From Polaromonas sp. (GTDB lineage: Bacteria > Pseudomonadota > Gammaproteobacteria > Burkholderiales > Burkholderiaceae_C): DNA of 64,000 bases. The notes under the pieces are model-generated. The model saw only the letters and a program-made list of their open reading frames with translations. It was not told the DNA's origin and ran no database searches. Positions 1 to 10,735 of this stretch are shown here, piece after piece (positions within the stretch are counted from its first letter, which is position 1; each line of letters opens with the position of its first letter). The stretch is taken from contig JAURWY010000021.1 in NCBI GenBank assembly GCA_030654695.1, forward strand, positions 39,935-103,934, in the 5' to 3' direction. The translations under genes were made by a program, and so were the position numbers.

Positions 1-1796
1 GAACGCTGTACCTGACGGGTTATGGCGGTTTGGCCTTTATTCTGGGCTGGACCGGTGGCTATTGCTTGGTGGCGCTGTTTCTGGCGCCCTACCTGCGTAA
101 GTTCGGCCAGTTCACCATTCCTGACTTTTTGGGCGCTCGCTACGAAGGCAACTTGCCGCGTTTGATCGGCGTCTTTGCGGCGATTTTGTGCTCCTTCACT
201 TACGTGGTGGCGCAGATCTACGGTGTTGGCCTGATCACCGCGCGCCTGACAGGTCTGGCTTTCGAGGTCGGCATTTTTGCCGGTCTGGCGGGCATTTTGG
301 TCTGCTCGTTCTTGGGCGGTATGCGGGCTGTCACTTGGACCCAAGTGGCTCAATACGTGATCTTGATCATTGCTTACCTGTTGCCGGTGGTTTGGTTGTC
401 GGTGAAGCACACGGGTGTGCCGGTGCCGCAAGCTGTCTACGGTTACACGCTTGAAAAAATCACGGCCAAAGAAGAGCAGTTGCTGAAAGATCCAAAAGAG
501 CTTGAAGTGCGTGGCATTTTCAAAGCCCGTTCCGACGCTGCAGTTGAAAAACTCAAGGACGTGCCTACAGCCATGGCTGCTGACAAAGCCGCCGCAGAGA
601 AAACGCTGGAAGATCTGAAGGCGTCGAATGCCCCTGTCGCACAGATCCAGGCTGCTGAAGCCACTTTGGCCAAGCTGCCGCAGGATGAGGCCGCTGCTCG
701 CGCTGCTTACACCAGCGCACGGACGTCGAATGCTGCGCGCTCAGCTCCGCCGATTCGTCACGCGCAGGCCTTCCCTGGCAAAGACGAAGCAACGCAGAAC
801 ATCGCGCGCAAAAACTTCATGGCGCTGGTCTTCTGTCTGATGATTGGTACTGCTGCGCTGCCGCACATCCTGATGCGTTACTACACCGTGCCCTCGGTGC
901 GTGAAGCTCGGGAGTCGGTCAGCTGGTCGCTGTTCTTCATCTTCTTGCTCTACTTCACAGCGCCGGCGCTGGCTGTCTTGGCCAAGTACGAGGTTTACAC
1001 GGTCTTGGTGAACACGCCGTTCGCCAGTCTGCCGGAGTGGATCTCGCGCTGGAATGCGGTCGACCCGAGTCTGCTGTCGGTGGTTGACATCAACAAGGAC
1101 GGCATTTTGCAGTTGGCTGAAATCTCGATTGGCGGCGACATCATTGTGCTGGCCACGCCTGAAATCGGTGGTCTGCCTTATGTCGTCTCGGGCATGGTTG
1201 CTGCGGGTGGTTTGGCTGCCGCGCTGTCCACCGCTGACGGCTTGCTGCTGACGATTGCCAACGCCTTGTCGCATGACCTGTACTACAAAGTGTTGGACCC
1301 CAATGCCTCGACTGCACGTCGTGTCATGGTCTCCAAGACCTTGTTGCTGGTGGTCGCCTTGTGTGCGGCGTACGTGGCGGCGCAGAAACCAGCGGACATT
1401 TTGTTCTTGGTGTCGGCGGCGTTCTCGTTCGCAGCGGCGGCGTTCTTCCCGGCCCTGACATTGGGTATTTTCTGGAAGCGCGCTAACAAGTGGGGTGCCT
1501 CACTCGGCATGGTGGCGGGTCTGGGTATCACGTTCTATTACATGATTACCACCCAGCCTTGGCTTTACAAGCTGACGCACGCCACGGCGATCACGCCTGA
1601 GATCATCAAGGCCAACACGTGGTGGGACATCGCACCGATCTCGGCCGGCCTGTTTGGCGTGCCACTCGGCTTTGCCGTGATCATCATTGTGTCGCTGCTG
1701 ACCAAGGCACCGGGTCGTGACATTCAAGAGTTGGTCGAGCATGTGCGTTACCCAAGCCTCGACGGTAAAACGTCGGGCGCCAGCGCTGCGCACTGA
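1..1796 (+). CDS. Sodium:solute symporter (SSS family, ActP/VC_2705-like), 5' end outside the window
   Basis: Inner-membrane sodium-coupled carboxylate importer, probably for acetate or a related short acid. The frame is open from the window edge and the residues before the TTG at 30 (TLYLTGYGG) fit the family, so the real start lies upstream. Hydrophobic segments alternate with short loops; AFILGWTGGY, FTIPDFLGARY and AAALSTADGLLLTIANALSHDL are typical of the acetate-permease branch. Two insertions stand out: a hydrophilic, alanine/lysine-rich, probably coiled-coil stretch (about 430-790) and, at 1086-1121, a loop matching the EF-hand pattern DxNxDGxxxxxE. The C-terminal tail is short and polar. 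A hairpin terminator follows. The family is secure; the substrate is inferred. Confidence 0.88.
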   Translation, partial: TLYLTGYGGLAFILGWTGGYCLVALFLAPYLRKFGQFTIPDFLGARYEGNLPRLIGVFAAILCSFTYVVAQIYGVGLITARLTGLAFEVGIFAGLAGILVCSFLGGMRAVTWTQVAQYVILIIAYLLPVVWLSVKHTGVPVPQAVYGYTLEKITAKEEQLLKDPKELEVRGIFKARSDAAVEKLKDVPTAMAADKAAAEKTLEDLKASNAPVAQIQAAEATLAKLPQDEAAARAAYTSARTSNAARSAPPIRHAQAFPGKDEATQNIARKNFMALVFCLMIGTAALPHILMRYYTVPSVREARESVSWSLFFIFLLYFTAPALAVLAKYEVYTVLVNTPFASLPEWISRWNAVDPSLLSVVDINKDGILQLAEISIGGDIIVLATPEIGGLPYVVSGMVAAGGLAAALSTADGLLLTIANALSHDLYYKVLDPNASTARRVMVSKTLLLVVALCAAYVAAQKPADILFLVSAAFSFAAAAFFPALTLGIFWKRANKWGASLGMVAGLGITFYYMITTQPWLYKLTHATAITPEIIKANTWWDIAPISAGLFGVPLGFAVIIIVSLLTKAPGRDIQELVEHVRYPSLDGKTSGASAAH

Positions 1797-1819
1797 CGAC
1801 TGAGTCGCGTTAGTCAAAA

Positions 1820-1850
1820 CCCCCGCCACTTCAAGTGACGGGGGTTTTTT
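1820..1850 (+). terminator. Rho-independent terminator after the symporter gene
   Basis: CCCCCG (1820-1825) pairs with CGGGGG (1839-1844) and CACT (1827-1830) with AGTG (1834-1837), with one mismatch and a 3-nt loop. Six T residues follow at 1845-1850. It lies 24 bases after the stop codon. Confidence 0.9.
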
Positions 1851-1931
1851 GTTTGGGCAAATGACCATTTGGCTGCCCGCAGTTCTGGCCGTGCCTAGAA
1901 TGTTTGCCTCACCAGCAAAGATCGCTACTTC

Positions 1932-4900
1932 ATGGCCCAAGGCATCATCCGGATTCGTGGCGCACGCCAGCACAACCTCAAAAACATCGACCTGGACATT
2001 CGCACTGGCGAGTTGACGGTGGTCACCGGCCCCAGCGGTTCGGGCAAGTCGTCGCTGGTGTTTGACACGCTGTTTGCCGAAGGCCAGCGCCGCTACGTCG
2101 AAACCTTCTCAGCCTACGCGCGGCAGTTTCTAGACCGCATGGACAAGCCGGCGGTCGACAAGGTCGAAGGCGTACCGCCGGCCATCGCGATTGACCAGAC
2201 CAATCCGGTCCGCAGCTCACGCTCGACAGTCGGCACCATGACCGAGTTGAATGATCACCTCAAACTGCTCTACGCCCGCGCCACACAGCTCTTTGACCAG
2301 CAAACCGCTCAGCCGGTTCGGCACGACACGCCGGAGTCGATTTACGCCGAGCTGATGGCCCGCACCCAAGACGCTGATCCGCGCGTGGTGATGACCTTTC
2401 CGGTCGAGTTGCCCGCCAACACCAGCGCCGAAGAAGTCGCGCAGTGGCTGTCGGCCAGCGGTTTTACCCGCGTTCATGCTGAGCGTGAAATGGCCACGTT
2501 GTCGGGCGTTCGCAAAATTTTGGACGTGGTGGCTGACCGCTTCCGGCTGCACACCACTGAAAAAGTCCGCGTCATCGAAGCCATTGAAATGGCGCTCAAA
2601 CGCGGCGGACGTTTGAATGTGTATGTGATGGGGGGCGACAGCGCAGGGGCGACCCAAGCAGAGCCAAGCGCTGAGGTCCTCCACAGATTCTCCAGCGGCC
2701 TGCATTGCCCGGCCAGCGACCTGCGCTACGCCGACCCGACGCCATCGCTGTTTTCCTTCAACTCCGCCATGGGCGCTTGTGACACCTGCCGGGGTTTCGG
2801 GCGGGTCATCGGTGTTGATTACGGTCTGGTGATTCCAAACGACAAACTCACCCTGCGCTCCGGCGCCATCAAGGTGATGCAGACGCCGGCCTGGAAAGAA
2901 GCCCAGGACGACTTGCTGCGCCACGCCGAAGCAGCAGGGATTCCGCGCGACACGCCTTGGTACAAGCTCACGCCGGAACAAAAAGAATGGGTTATCAACG
3001 GCTCGCCCAGCTGGAACGGTCAGTGGAACCAACACTGGTTTGGCATCAAGCGCTTTTTTGAGTACCTTGAAAGCAAGGCTTACAAAATGCACATCCGCGT
3101 GCTGCTGTCGAAGTACCGCAGCTACACGCCGTGCGAAAGTTGTGGCGGCGCACGCTTAAAGACCGAGGCCTTGCTCTGGCGTTTGGGTTCTAAAGTGGCG
3201 GCAGATGCCGTGTTGCCCGCTGCATCGCGCTTCATGCCGGTCGGTGCTGAATGGACGCGAGCGCAACTCGAAGCCATGCCGGGGTTGTCGCTGCATGACT
3301 TGATGCACTTGCCGATTGACAAACTGCGCGACTTTTTCACGCAGATTGGCCCGACCACGCTGGCCGACGAGTCAGACCGCCAAGCGCTGAAATTGTTATT
3401 TGAAGAAATCCACCAACGCCTCAAGTATTTGTGCGACGTTGGCATTGGCTACCTGACGCTGGACCGGCAAAGCCGCACGCTGTCGGGCGGCGAGGTACAA
3501 CGCATCAACCTGACCACCGCCTTGGGGACCTCCTTGGTGAACACGTTGTTCGTGCTGGACGAGCCGTCCATCGGACTGCACCCGCGCGACATGCACCGCA
3601 TCACGCAAGCCATGCACCGCCTGCGCGACGCCGGCAACACGCTGGTCGTGGTGGAGCACGACCCGGCCGTGATGCTGGCCGCAGACCGCATGATCGACAT
3701 GGGGCCGGGGCCGGGTGAGAAGGGCGGTCAAATCGTCTTTGACGGCACACCCGAAGACCTGCGCCATGCCGACACCTTGACCGGCGATTACCTCGGTTCG
3801 CGCAAGCGGGTCGGCATGGGTTTCAAGCGTGCGGTGACCGACAACACGCCGCGCCTGATTTTGGAAGGCGCACGCGACCACAACCTGAAAAACATCAACG
3901 TCGATTTTCCCTTGCAGCGCTTGGTGGTGGTCACCGGCGTCAGCGGTTCCGGCAAGTCGACTTTGATGCAAGATATTTTGGCACCGGCCTTGCTGCGTCA
4001 GTTCGGCAAAGCCACCGAAACACCGGGCGAGCACGACCGATTGATGGGCGCCGATCATTTGAGCGATGTGGTCTTCGTCGACCAGTCGCCGATTGGCAAA
4101 ACAGCGCGGTCTAATCCGGCCAGCTACGTGGGTGCCTGGGACGCCGTGCGCGAGTTGTTCGCCGTGTCGCCACTGAGCCGTGAACGCAGTTACACCGCCT
4201 CCAAATTCAGCTTCAACAGCGGCGATGGCCGTTGCCCGACCTGCGGCGGTTCTGGCTTTGAGCACGTTGAGATGCAGTTTTTGAGCGACGTTTATTTGCG
4301 TTGCCCCGACTGCGACGGCAAGCGCTACCGACCCGAAATTTTGGAGGTGACGATTGAACGGCGTTACCCCGATGGCCGTGTCGCGGTGATGAATGTGGCC
4401 GATGTGCTGGAGCTGACGGTGAGCGAGGCCAGCCAACTGTTCGCCTACGACAGGGAAGTGATTCGCGCGCTGCAGCCGATCGTTGACGTGGGGCTGGAGT
4501 ATGTCAAGCTGGGTCAGCCGGTGCCGACGCTGTCCGGCGGCGAGGCGCAGCGCTTAAAACTCGCGGGCTTTCTGGCTGGCAACAGTTCAAAGAGCGCCAA
4601 GGCCAAACCGACCATTGCCAGCCTGAGTCGCCAACCGTTGGCGCTGCGCGCGCACCGCGGCACACTCTTTTTGCTGGACGAGCCGACCACCGGCCTGCAC
4701 TTTGACGACATCGCCAAGCTCATGCGCGCCTTGCGAAAACTCATTGAAGCCGGCCATTCGCTGATCGTCATCGAGCACAACCTCGACGTTATTCGTTCAG
4801 CCGATTGGTTGATCGACTTGGGCCCAGAAGGTGGCGAAGCCGGCGGCTGGCTGGTCGCCGAAGGCACGCCCGAAGCCGTGCGCGAACACCCGACCTCCCA

Positions 4901-7900
4901 CACCGCCAAAGCCTTGCGCGAGTACGAAGAGGCCATGGGCAGCGTGCATGCGGTTGAAGACGTCAAGCCCAAAGCCTGGGTCACGCGGCCGGCGGCCTCC
5001 AACATGATTCAGATCGTCAATGCACGCGAGAACAACCTGAAAAGCTTGTCGGTCGATATTCCGCGCGGCAAGTTCAATGTGGTGACGGGTGTCTCCGGTT
5101 CGGGCAAGTCCACGCTGGCGTTTGACATCTTGTTCAACGAAGGACAGCGGCGTTATTTGGAGTCGCTCAACGCCTATGCACGCAGCATCGTTCAGCCAGC
5201 CGGTCGGCCTGAAGTGGACGCCGTCTACGGCATTCCGCCGACGGTGGCGATTGAGCAGCGCTTGTCGCGCGGCGGCCGCAAGTCGACGGTCGGCACGACA
5301 ACCGAAGTCTGGCATTTCTTGCGCTTGCTGTACGTCAAGCTCGGCATCCAGCATTGCACTCACGACGGTGCGGCGGTGATGCCGCAAAGCGCCGAAAGTA
5401 TTGCCGCGCAGCTGATCAAAAACTTCCGTGGGCAGCACATTGGTTTGCTGGCGCCGCTGGTCATCAACCGCAAAGGCGTCTACACCGAACTCGCCGATTG
5501 GGCCCGGCCGCGCGGCTATTCGCACCTGCGGGTGGACGGCGAGTTTTTACCGACCACTGGTTTTCCGCGCATAGACCGATTCAAAGAACACACCGTCGAA
5601 TTGCCGGTGGCTGATTTGCTGGTGAATCCGGCCAACGAAGCCGCTTTGCGGCAAGCCCTGAAGACCGCACTGGAGCACGGCAAGGGCGTCGTCCATGTGC
5701 TGGCGCCGCTAGAAGGTTTGGCGGCCGCCATGGCCGACGGTTTGCCGACCAGCGGCATTGGGCGGCTGGAAGTGTTTTCGACCAAGCGCGCCTGCCCGGT
5801 CTGCGCAACGTCTTACCCCGAGTTGGACCCGCGTCTGTTCAGCTACAACAGCAAACACGGTTGGTGTCCCGATTGCGTCGGCACCGGCGTCGCCCTGACG
5901 CGTGAGCAGCGCAAGGTGTTTGACGATTCGGTGCGCGATGAAGACCACAAAGACAAAGGGCGCGAGCAAAGCTTTGCCGAGCCTGAAGCCGATGACGTTG
6001 TCGACACCGCTTGCGTGTCCTGTCACGGCACACGGCTGAACAGCCAAGCGCGGGCCGTGCGCATGGGGCAGTTCAGCGCGCTCATCGCGGCTGAAAAAAC
6101 CAAGAGTTGGGCCATCACCGACATTGCCAGTCTGAGCGTCACCGATGTGCGTGCTTGGCTTGAGCAGTTGACGCTGTCCGGTCGCGATGCCGAAATCGCT
6201 CGTGACTTGGTGCCTGAAATAAAAAGTCGCCTAGAGTTTCTGCAAGATGTGGGGCTCGGCTACCTGACGCTCGACCGCGGTGCGCCCACGCTGTCTGGCG
6301 GCGAAGCGCAACGCATTCGGTTGGCGGCGCAGTTGGGCTCCAACTTGCAAGGCGTTTGCTACGTGCTGGACGAGCCGACCATCGGTTTGCATCCGCGCGA
6401 CAACCAGATTTTGCTGCGTGCGCTCGGCAAACTCAGCGAACGCGGCAACACGCTGGTGGTGGTCGAACATGACGAAGACACCATTCGCCGCGCCGACCAC
6501 ATCATCGACATCGGCCCCGGCGCGGGCTCGCGCGGTGGCCGCGTGGTGGCGCAAGGCAGCGTGGCCGACGTCTCGGCTGCGCCCGAATCACTCACCGGCC
6601 GCTACCTGCTCAACGCCATCCAACACCCGCTGCAAGCGCGCCGAGAAACAGCGCCGCACCGGCCCGGCGAGGTGGACGTGGCTGAGACGGCAGCCGTCGT
6701 TGTCGCTAGCAAAAAACCAACGGCCAAAGCCAAGGCCGAAGCCTTGAAGCTCAAAGCCGCGCAGGCCAGCGTCGAAGCGAATGCCGACAAAGCCAGCGAG
6801 TCCTTGGCCCCAGTCGCCGTCAACCCGAACACCAAATGGATCACCGTCAGCGGCGCCAGTTTGCACAACTTGCAAGACGTCTCGGTGGCCGTGCCGCTGC
6901 GGCGTTTGGTGGCTGTCACCGGCGTTTCAGGTTCTGGCAAGTCGACCCTCGCGCGCGACGTGTTGCTGGCCAATGTGCAGGCGGCTGTTCAGCAACGCAG
7001 CACCAAGGCCGGCCGCGACGCCGACGACGCGGGCCAGCATCCGGCGTGGATCGGCTGCGCCAGCATCGGCGGTTACCGTGGGGTAGACCGCGTGCTGGAA
7101 GTCGACCAGACGCCGATTGGCAAAACGCCGCGCAGTTGCCCGGCGACTTACATTGGTTTTTGGGACGTTATCCGCAAGCTGTTTGCCGACACGCTCGAAG
7201 CGCGTGCGCGGGGTTATGCGGCCAACCGTTTTTCCTTTAACACCGGCGAAGGCCGTTGCCCGACCTGCGAAGGCGCAGGCGTGCGGACCATCGGCATGAG
7301 CTTTTTGCCTGATGTCAAAGTGCTCTGCGAAACCTGCCACGGTGCGCGCTTCAACCCCGAGACGCTGGCCGTCACGTGGCGCGGCAAAAGCATCGGCGAA
7401 GTGCTGCGCATGGAGATCGACGAGGCGGTGGCCTTTTTTGCGTCGATGCCGAACATTGCGCATCCGCTGCAGCTGCTCAAAGATGTCGGCCTCGGCTACC
7501 TCACGCTAGGCCAACCGTCACCGACGCTGTCGGGTGGCGAAGCCCAAAGACTCAAGCTGGTGACCGAGCTCAGCAAGGTGCGCGACGACATCACCCGGCG
7601 CGGCCAAAAAGCACCGCACACGCTCTACGTGCTGGACGAGCCAACGGTGGGTTTGCACATGGCCGACGTTGAAAAACTCATCCACGTGCTGCACCGCTTG
7701 GTCAACGGCGGCCACAGCGTGGTGGTGATCGAGCATGATTTGGATGTGATCGCCGAAGCCGACTGGGTCATTGACCTCGGACCTGACGGCGGCAACGCTG
7801 GCGGACGCGTGGTCGCGTCAGCGCCGCCGGAAGACGTGGTGTTGCTGGGCACGCCGACCGGTCTGGCTTTGAAGCCGGTGCTGGCGCGTTCAGTGTTTAA

Positions 7901-7907
7901 AAGTTAA
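1932..7907 (+). CDS. uvrA: Tandem (double-length) UvrA excinuclease ABC subunit A, 1991 aa
   Basis: Damage-recognition ATPase of nucleotide excision repair, here two complete UvrA units in one chain (about 1-1010 and 1025-1991); ordinary UvrA is about 940 aa. Four ABC ATPase domains are visible, with Walker A motifs near residues 33 (GPSGSGKSS), 669, 1053 and 1664 (each GVSGSGKST) and four LSGGE signatures. Zinc-finger CxxC pairs are present throughout, but the first finger of unit 1 reads CPAS (C259, S262), so one cysteine is missing; the matching finger of unit 2 (C1288/C1291) is intact. An alanine/lysine-rich linker (about 1577-1630) precedes the fourth ATPase. Double-length UvrA proteins are known in Betaproteobacteria. 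No LexA-type CTGT-N8-ACAG box is seen upstream. It overlaps the convergent capA-like gene by 4 bases. Confidence 0.95.
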   Translation: MAQGIIRIRGARQHNLKNIDLDIRTGELTVVTGPSGSGKSSLVFDTLFAEGQRRYVETFSAYARQFLDRMDKPAVDKVEGVPPAIAIDQTNPVRSSRSTVGTMTELNDHLKLLYARATQLFDQQTAQPVRHDTPESIYAELMARTQDADPRVVMTFPVELPANTSAEEVAQWLSASGFTRVHAEREMATLSGVRKILDVVADRFRLHTTEKVRVIEAIEMALKRGGRLNVYVMGGDSAGATQAEPSAEVLHRFSSGLHCPASDLRYADPTPSLFSFNSAMGACDTCRGFGRVIGVDYGLVIPNDKLTLRSGAIKVMQTPAWKEAQDDLLRHAEAAGIPRDTPWYKLTPEQKEWVINGSPSWNGQWNQHWFGIKRFFEYLESKAYKMHIRVLLSKYRSYTPCESCGGARLKTEALLWRLGSKVAADAVLPAASRFMPVGAEWTRAQLEAMPGLSLHDLMHLPIDKLRDFFTQIGPTTLADESDRQALKLLFEEIHQRLKYLCDVGIGYLTLDRQSRTLSGGEVQRINLTTALGTSLVNTLFVLDEPSIGLHPRDMHRITQAMHRLRDAGNTLVVVEHDPAVMLAADRMIDMGPGPGEKGGQIVFDGTPEDLRHADTLTGDYLGSRKRVGMGFKRAVTDNTPRLILEGARDHNLKNINVDFPLQRLVVVTGVSGSGKSTLMQDILAPALLRQFGKATETPGEHDRLMGADHLSDVVFVDQSPIGKTARSNPASYVGAWDAVRELFAVSPLSRERSYTASKFSFNSGDGRCPTCGGSGFEHVEMQFLSDVYLRCPDCDGKRYRPEILEVTIERRYPDGRVAVMNVADVLELTVSEASQLFAYDREVIRALQPIVDVGLEYVKLGQPVPTLSGGEAQRLKLAGFLAGNSSKSAKAKPTIASLSRQPLALRAHRGTLFLLDEPTTGLHFDDIAKLMRALRKLIEAGHSLIVIEHNLDVIRSADWLIDLGPEGGEAGGWLVAEGTPEAVREHPTSHTAKALREYEEAMGSVHAVEDVKPKAWVTRPAASNMIQIVNARENNLKSLSVDIPRGKFNVVTGVSGSGKSTLAFDILFNEGQRRYLESLNAYARSIVQPAGRPEVDAVYGIPPTVAIEQRLSRGGRKSTVGTTTEVWHFLRLLYVKLGIQHCTHDGAAVMPQSAESIAAQLIKNFRGQHIGLLAPLVINRKGVYTELADWARPRGYSHLRVDGEFLPTTGFPRIDRFKEHTVELPVADLLVNPANEAALRQALKTALEHGKGVVHVLAPLEGLAAAMADGLPTSGIGRLEVFSTKRACPVCATSYPELDPRLFSYNSKHGWCPDCVGTGVALTREQRKVFDDSVRDEDHKDKGREQSFAEPEADDVVDTACVSCHGTRLNSQARAVRMGQFSALIAAEKTKSWAITDIASLSVTDVRAWLEQLTLSGRDAEIARDLVPEIKSRLEFLQDVGLGYLTLDRGAPTLSGGEAQRIRLAAQLGSNLQGVCYVLDEPTIGLHPRDNQILLRALGKLSERGNTLVVVEHDEDTIRRADHIIDIGPGAGSRGGRVVAQGSVADVSAAPESLTGRYLLNAIQHPLQARRETAPHRPGEVDVAETAAVVVASKKPTAKAKAEALKLKAAQASVEANADKASESLAPVAVNPNTKWITVSGASLHNLQDVSVAVPLRRLVAVTGVSGSGKSTLARDVLLANVQAAVQQRSTKAGRDADDAGQHPAWIGCASIGGYRGVDRVLEVDQTPIGKTPRSCPATYIGFWDVIRKLFADTLEARARGYAANRFSFNTGEGRCPTCEGAGVRTIGMSFLPDVKVLCETCHGARFNPETLAVTWRGKSIGEVLRMEIDEAVAFFASMPNIAHPLQLLKDVGLGYLTLGQPSPTLSGGEAQRLKLVTELSKVRDDITRRGQKAPHTLYVLDEPTVGLHMADVEKLIHVLHRLVNGGHSVVVIEHDLDVIAEADWVIDLGPDGGNAGGRVVASAPPEDVVLLGTPTGLALKPVLARSVFKS

Positions 7908-8896
7908 TCCGGCGTGCACAAGCGCGCGTCGGTGTCGCCACGGCGCCAGCAGGGGCTGGCCGTGTTGCGCTGGCGCTGCGGAAGGCCCTCCATGTCGATC
8001 TGCACAGGGATGGTGTCAAAGCGGCTCACGCCTTGTGCATCCAGTTGCAGCCGCAGCACCCAGCCGCGTCTTTGCTCTGCGTTGTCGGTTTCTTTCATGA
8101 CGAAATTGCCGACGCTGTAGATGATGGGTTTACCCTTGTACTGGGCCGTTTCTTGGGTGACGTGCGGATGGCCGCCAATCACCGCATCGGCGCCAGCGTC
8201 AATCATCAGCCGGGCCAGCTGGCGCTGACGCGCGTTTGACGTGGGCTCGTTTTCCCAGCCCCAGTGCATCACTGGAATCACCAAATCGGCACCATGCACG
8301 GCACGGGCTTGTCGGATGTCATCGACCACCTGCTCATCCTCACTCCAAGCAATGCCTGGCGCGTTGTAGTCGGCCTCGAAACTGCGCGGCATGAACTCGT
8401 TGTAGCCGAGCAGCGCAATGCGCAGGCCTTTGCGCTCGATGATCAGCGGGGCGTGCGCCTGCGACAAGTTGTGGCCACCGCCGAACTGCGCTAAGCCGGC
8501 CTCTTTGAGCAGGTCTAGCATTTGCGCAAATGCCTCGCGGCCGTAGTCGCCAGAATGGTTGTTGGCCAGCGCGACCGCGTCAAAGTGCCGCTTGAGCACC
8601 GGCAGCGTGCGTGGGTGCGCCCGGAAGGTGAAGTTCTTGTTGCCTGCGGAGCCGATGGTGGCGACCACGCATTCCAGATTGCCAATGCGGATGTCGGCGC
8701 TCGCAAAGACATCCGCCAAGCCATAGAATGGGTCTTCGCCGCGCGCGATCATGGCGCCGGCCGTGTCATCAAGCACGATGTCGCCGGCAAATACCAAGCT
8801 GACCGGGCCCGCTTGCTCAGCTGCTTGAGCGCTGAAAGTCAGCGGACAGAAGGCTAGGCAGAGGATGCCGATCCAGCGGGAAAAAATGCTCTTCAC
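7904..8896 (-). CDS. CapA/PgsA-family metallophosphoesterase-like protein, exported
   Basis: Belongs to the CapA (poly-gamma-glutamate biosynthesis) branch of the calcineurin-like phosphoesterase fold. The N-terminus is a signal peptide (basic start, then hydrophobic ILCLAFCPLTFSAQA, cleavage near residue 25). Conserved blocks are LVFAGDIVLDD near residue 33, IGNLECVV, ANNHSGDYG, VIPVMHWGWENE and IGGHPHVTQ, giving the metal-binding D, N and H residues. At 330 aa the length is normal. The GTG start overlaps the stop of the upstream small gene (GTGA), so the two are probably translationally coupled. No other polyglutamate genes (capB/capC) lie nearby, so making gamma-polyglutamate is unlikely; a cell-envelope role is a guess. 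Confidence 0.85.
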   Translation of the reverse strand: MKSIFSRWIGILCLAFCPLTFSAQAAEQAGPVSLVFAGDIVLDDTAGAMIARGEDPFYGLADVFASADIRIGNLECVVATIGSAGNKNFTFRAHPRTLPVLKRHFDAVALANNHSGDYGREAFAQMLDLLKEAGLAQFGGGHNLSQAHAPLIIERKGLRIALLGYNEFMPRSFEADYNAPGIAWSEDEQVVDDIRQARAVHGADLVIPVMHWGWENEPTSNARQRQLARLMIDAGADAVIGGHPHVTQETAQYKGKPIIYSVGNFVMKETDNAEQRRGWVLRLQLDAQGVSRFDTIPVQIDMEGLPQRQRNTASPCWRRGDTDARLCTPD

Positions 8897-9327
8897 GGCT
8901 GAACCCCTTCCAGCGTGCAGCTGTAAATCAGCTCACGTTCAGCCGCGCCGGCATACAGGCGCTGCTCGCCGGTGAGCGGGTAGGGCGCAGCCGAGGCTTT
9001 GAAAGGCGGCAAGTACTTGACCTGCTGAATCAGCATGGGCTGCGTCCCCGCATCGGCATCTGCATTGAAGTAGGCGTAGAGCACGATGCGGCCAAGCTGC
9101 GCCGTGCTGCCGACCATCACCGCCTTGAAACGAAAACGCCCACCGATGTCGATGGATGGCACTGGATAAGGGTCGGTCACTGGCGTGGCTTCAATCGACT
9201 GACTGGCACCCGCATAGGTCAGGTCGCAGCGCAGCAGCGGCGCGGCCAGCACGTTTGTCGATGCGGCAAGGCTGGCCAATCCAAGCAGTCCAGCAAGTGC
9301 AAGGGTTTTGATGTGTGGGTTCTTCAT
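8893..9327 (-). CDS. Small exported protein of unknown function, coupled to the CapA-like gene
   Basis: Not recognised as a named family. From the ATG at 9327 it has a clear Sec signal peptide (MKNPHIK, then a leucine/alanine-rich core ending NVLA-AP) and a mature part of about 115 residues with two cysteines (RCDLTY near the start, IYSCTLEG near the end) that could form a disulfide. The mature part looks like a single beta-rich domain. An in-frame GTG at 9345 would add six residues, but these would precede the signal peptide. Its stop overlaps the start of the CapA-like gene, which suggests both act in the same periplasmic process. Confidence 0.7.
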   Translation of the reverse strand: MKNPHIKTLALAGLLGLASLAASTNVLAAPLLRCDLTYAGASQSIEATPVTDPYPVPSIDIGGRFRFKAVMVGSTAQLGRIVLYAYFNADADAGTQPMLIQQVKYLPPFKASAAPYPLTGEQRLYAGAAERELIYSCTLEGVQP

Positions 9328-9355
9328 AGCGCAGGGGACTGCCACTCAGCGCTTG

Positions 9356-10735
9356 TCACTTGAATGTGCGCAGCAGAGAACTCAGTTCTGCGACAGGCCT
9401 GTCTGCAGCGCCTCCCAGCAGCATGTCTATGAGGCTTTGCTGCTGATCTGGCGTATAAAGTGCGCGAGTATTCTCGATGAACTTGGCTTGAATCTCAGTC
9501 ACTGATGGGGGACGTTCTGCACTGCCCTTGACCTGATCAATGCGAGCCTTTGTCGTCTGGCCGTCCCGAAAGTGAATGCAAATTTCCGCTTCAAATTTTT
9601 TCGGGAAATCGGCATCCAGCATGGGCGTCCAACTTATTTTTTGCGCAAGGGCGACGGCATCGTCATTCACCTGCCCCGATAAAAAATGGCTGGCGGTGAT
9701 CGGAATGCCGAGGAAGGCGAGTCCCATGCAATAGGGGAGGCTGTATTTCGCTTCGTTCAAAATAGTCGGCGTCTGTTTGCGATCCCAGGGTTCGCAGATG
9801 ATGGCAGCAGCTCCCGCTGGCACCCGGCACTCGATGCGCTCGATGTCTTTCAGCGAGGGCTGCTGCACTGCCAGCTGCAGCACGCCTTCCAGAAAGGGGT
9901 GAATGTAATGACAGCAGGGGAACAATTTAAAAGCCGCAGCGCGCAGCATCCAGTCCTGCCCCAGACTGTCCAGTTCATGACGCAGCACGTCGCCAGCACC
10001 GTGGTCGTCGGTGTAGGTTTTGTACAGGCCGAAGCGGCCTTCGTAGACGGTCGAGGGGCCGGTCATGCCGGCCGCCGCCAGTTGCGCTGCCATGACACCC
10101 GAGTGTGCGGCCCAGCCTGGGTGCATCGCTTTGACGGTGGCGCCTTCAGACAGAAACTCGAAGATTCCCGAGGCTTGGCTACCGGCGATGCCTTGCGCTG
10201 AGATCAGCTCGTCGCGGCTGGCGCCCGCCGCGAGGCCGGCCATCAAGGCCGACGCCAGCGCACCGCCGACGGACGTCACCTGAAATCCGCGCTTCTGGAA
10301 CGCGCCTGGTGCCGCCAAGCCGACGCGAATCAGCACTTCCCAGCCGATCGTCACCAAGCGGATCAGATCGCCCAGGGCCAACTGGTTTTGCTCGGTGGCC
10401 GCCAGCGCGGTGGGGACCAGCACAGCGCTGCCGTGCACGATGGACGCCATGTGGGTGTCGTCATATTCGAGCGCGTGGATGAAACTGCCATTGAGCAGCG
10501 CAGCGCTGGCACCATTCACGGGGTCGGCACTGCCGAGCACGGTGCAGCCGTCGGTTTGTGCATTCAGCCGCAAGAGGCTGCTGGACATTCGGCGCTGAAC
10601 AGCGCCTGCCGATGCGGCGATGCCGACACCCAAGGCATCGAGGGTGTGCAGGCGCGCCAGCTGTGCCACATCTTGCGGTATAGCCTGCAAGGGGGTGGTC
10701 ACGCCAAAATCAGCGATACGTCCGCTGAGCGTCAT
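9356..10735 (-). CDS. MmgE/PrpD family protein (copy A)
   Basis: Member of the MmgE/PrpD family, which includes 2-methylcitrate dehydratase, cis-aconitate decarboxylase and iminodisuccinate epimerase: cofactor-free enzymes acting on di- or tricarboxylates. Family features are HTLDALGVGIAAS near residue 29, the HALEYDDTH block near 88, KLFPCCHYIHPFLEGV in the middle and KYSLPYCMGLAFLG towards the C-terminus; 459 aa is the usual length. Last gene of the long operon: its ATG overlaps the flavoprotein stop (ATGA), so it is translationally coupled. It shares the operon with a second PrpD paralogue. The substrate cannot be read from sequence. Confidence 0.85.
   Translation of the reverse strand: MTLSGRIADFGVTTPLQAIPQDVAQLARLHTLDALGVGIAASAGAVQRRMSSSLLRLNAQTDGCTVLGSADPVNGASAALLNGSFIHALEYDDTHMASIVHGSAVLVPTALAATEQNQLALGDLIRLVTIGWEVLIRVGLAAPGAFQKRGFQVTSVGGALASALMAGLAAGASRDELISAQGIAGSQASGIFEFLSEGATVKAMHPGWAAHSGVMAAQLAAAGMTGPSTVYEGRFGLYKTYTDDHGAGDVLRHELDSLGQDWMLRAAAFKLFPCCHYIHPFLEGVLQLAVQQPSLKDIERIECRVPAGAAAIICEPWDRKQTPTILNEAKYSLPYCMGLAFLGIPITASHFLSGQVNDDAVALAQKISWTPMLDADFPKKFEAEICIHFRDGQTTKARIDQVKGSAERPPSVTEIQAKFIENTRALYTPDQQQSLIDMLLGGAADRPVAELSSLLRTFK

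Noticed and set aside
741..1274. Minus-strand ORF of 177 aa inside the symporter gene
   Set aside because: Antisense shadow with no recognisable features.
1797..1931. LexA (SOS) box before uvrA
   Set aside because: No CTGT-N8-ACAG or close variant is present in this gap.
2217..4436. Long minus-strand ORFs (291 and 346 aa) inside uvrA
   Set aside because: Antisense shadows of a GC-rich gene; uvrA is unambiguous on the plus strand.
1932..7907. Double-length UvrA as a novel gene fusion
   Set aside because: Proteins of this length annotated as UvrA are known in Betaproteobacteria, so only the degenerate zinc finger is reported as unusual.
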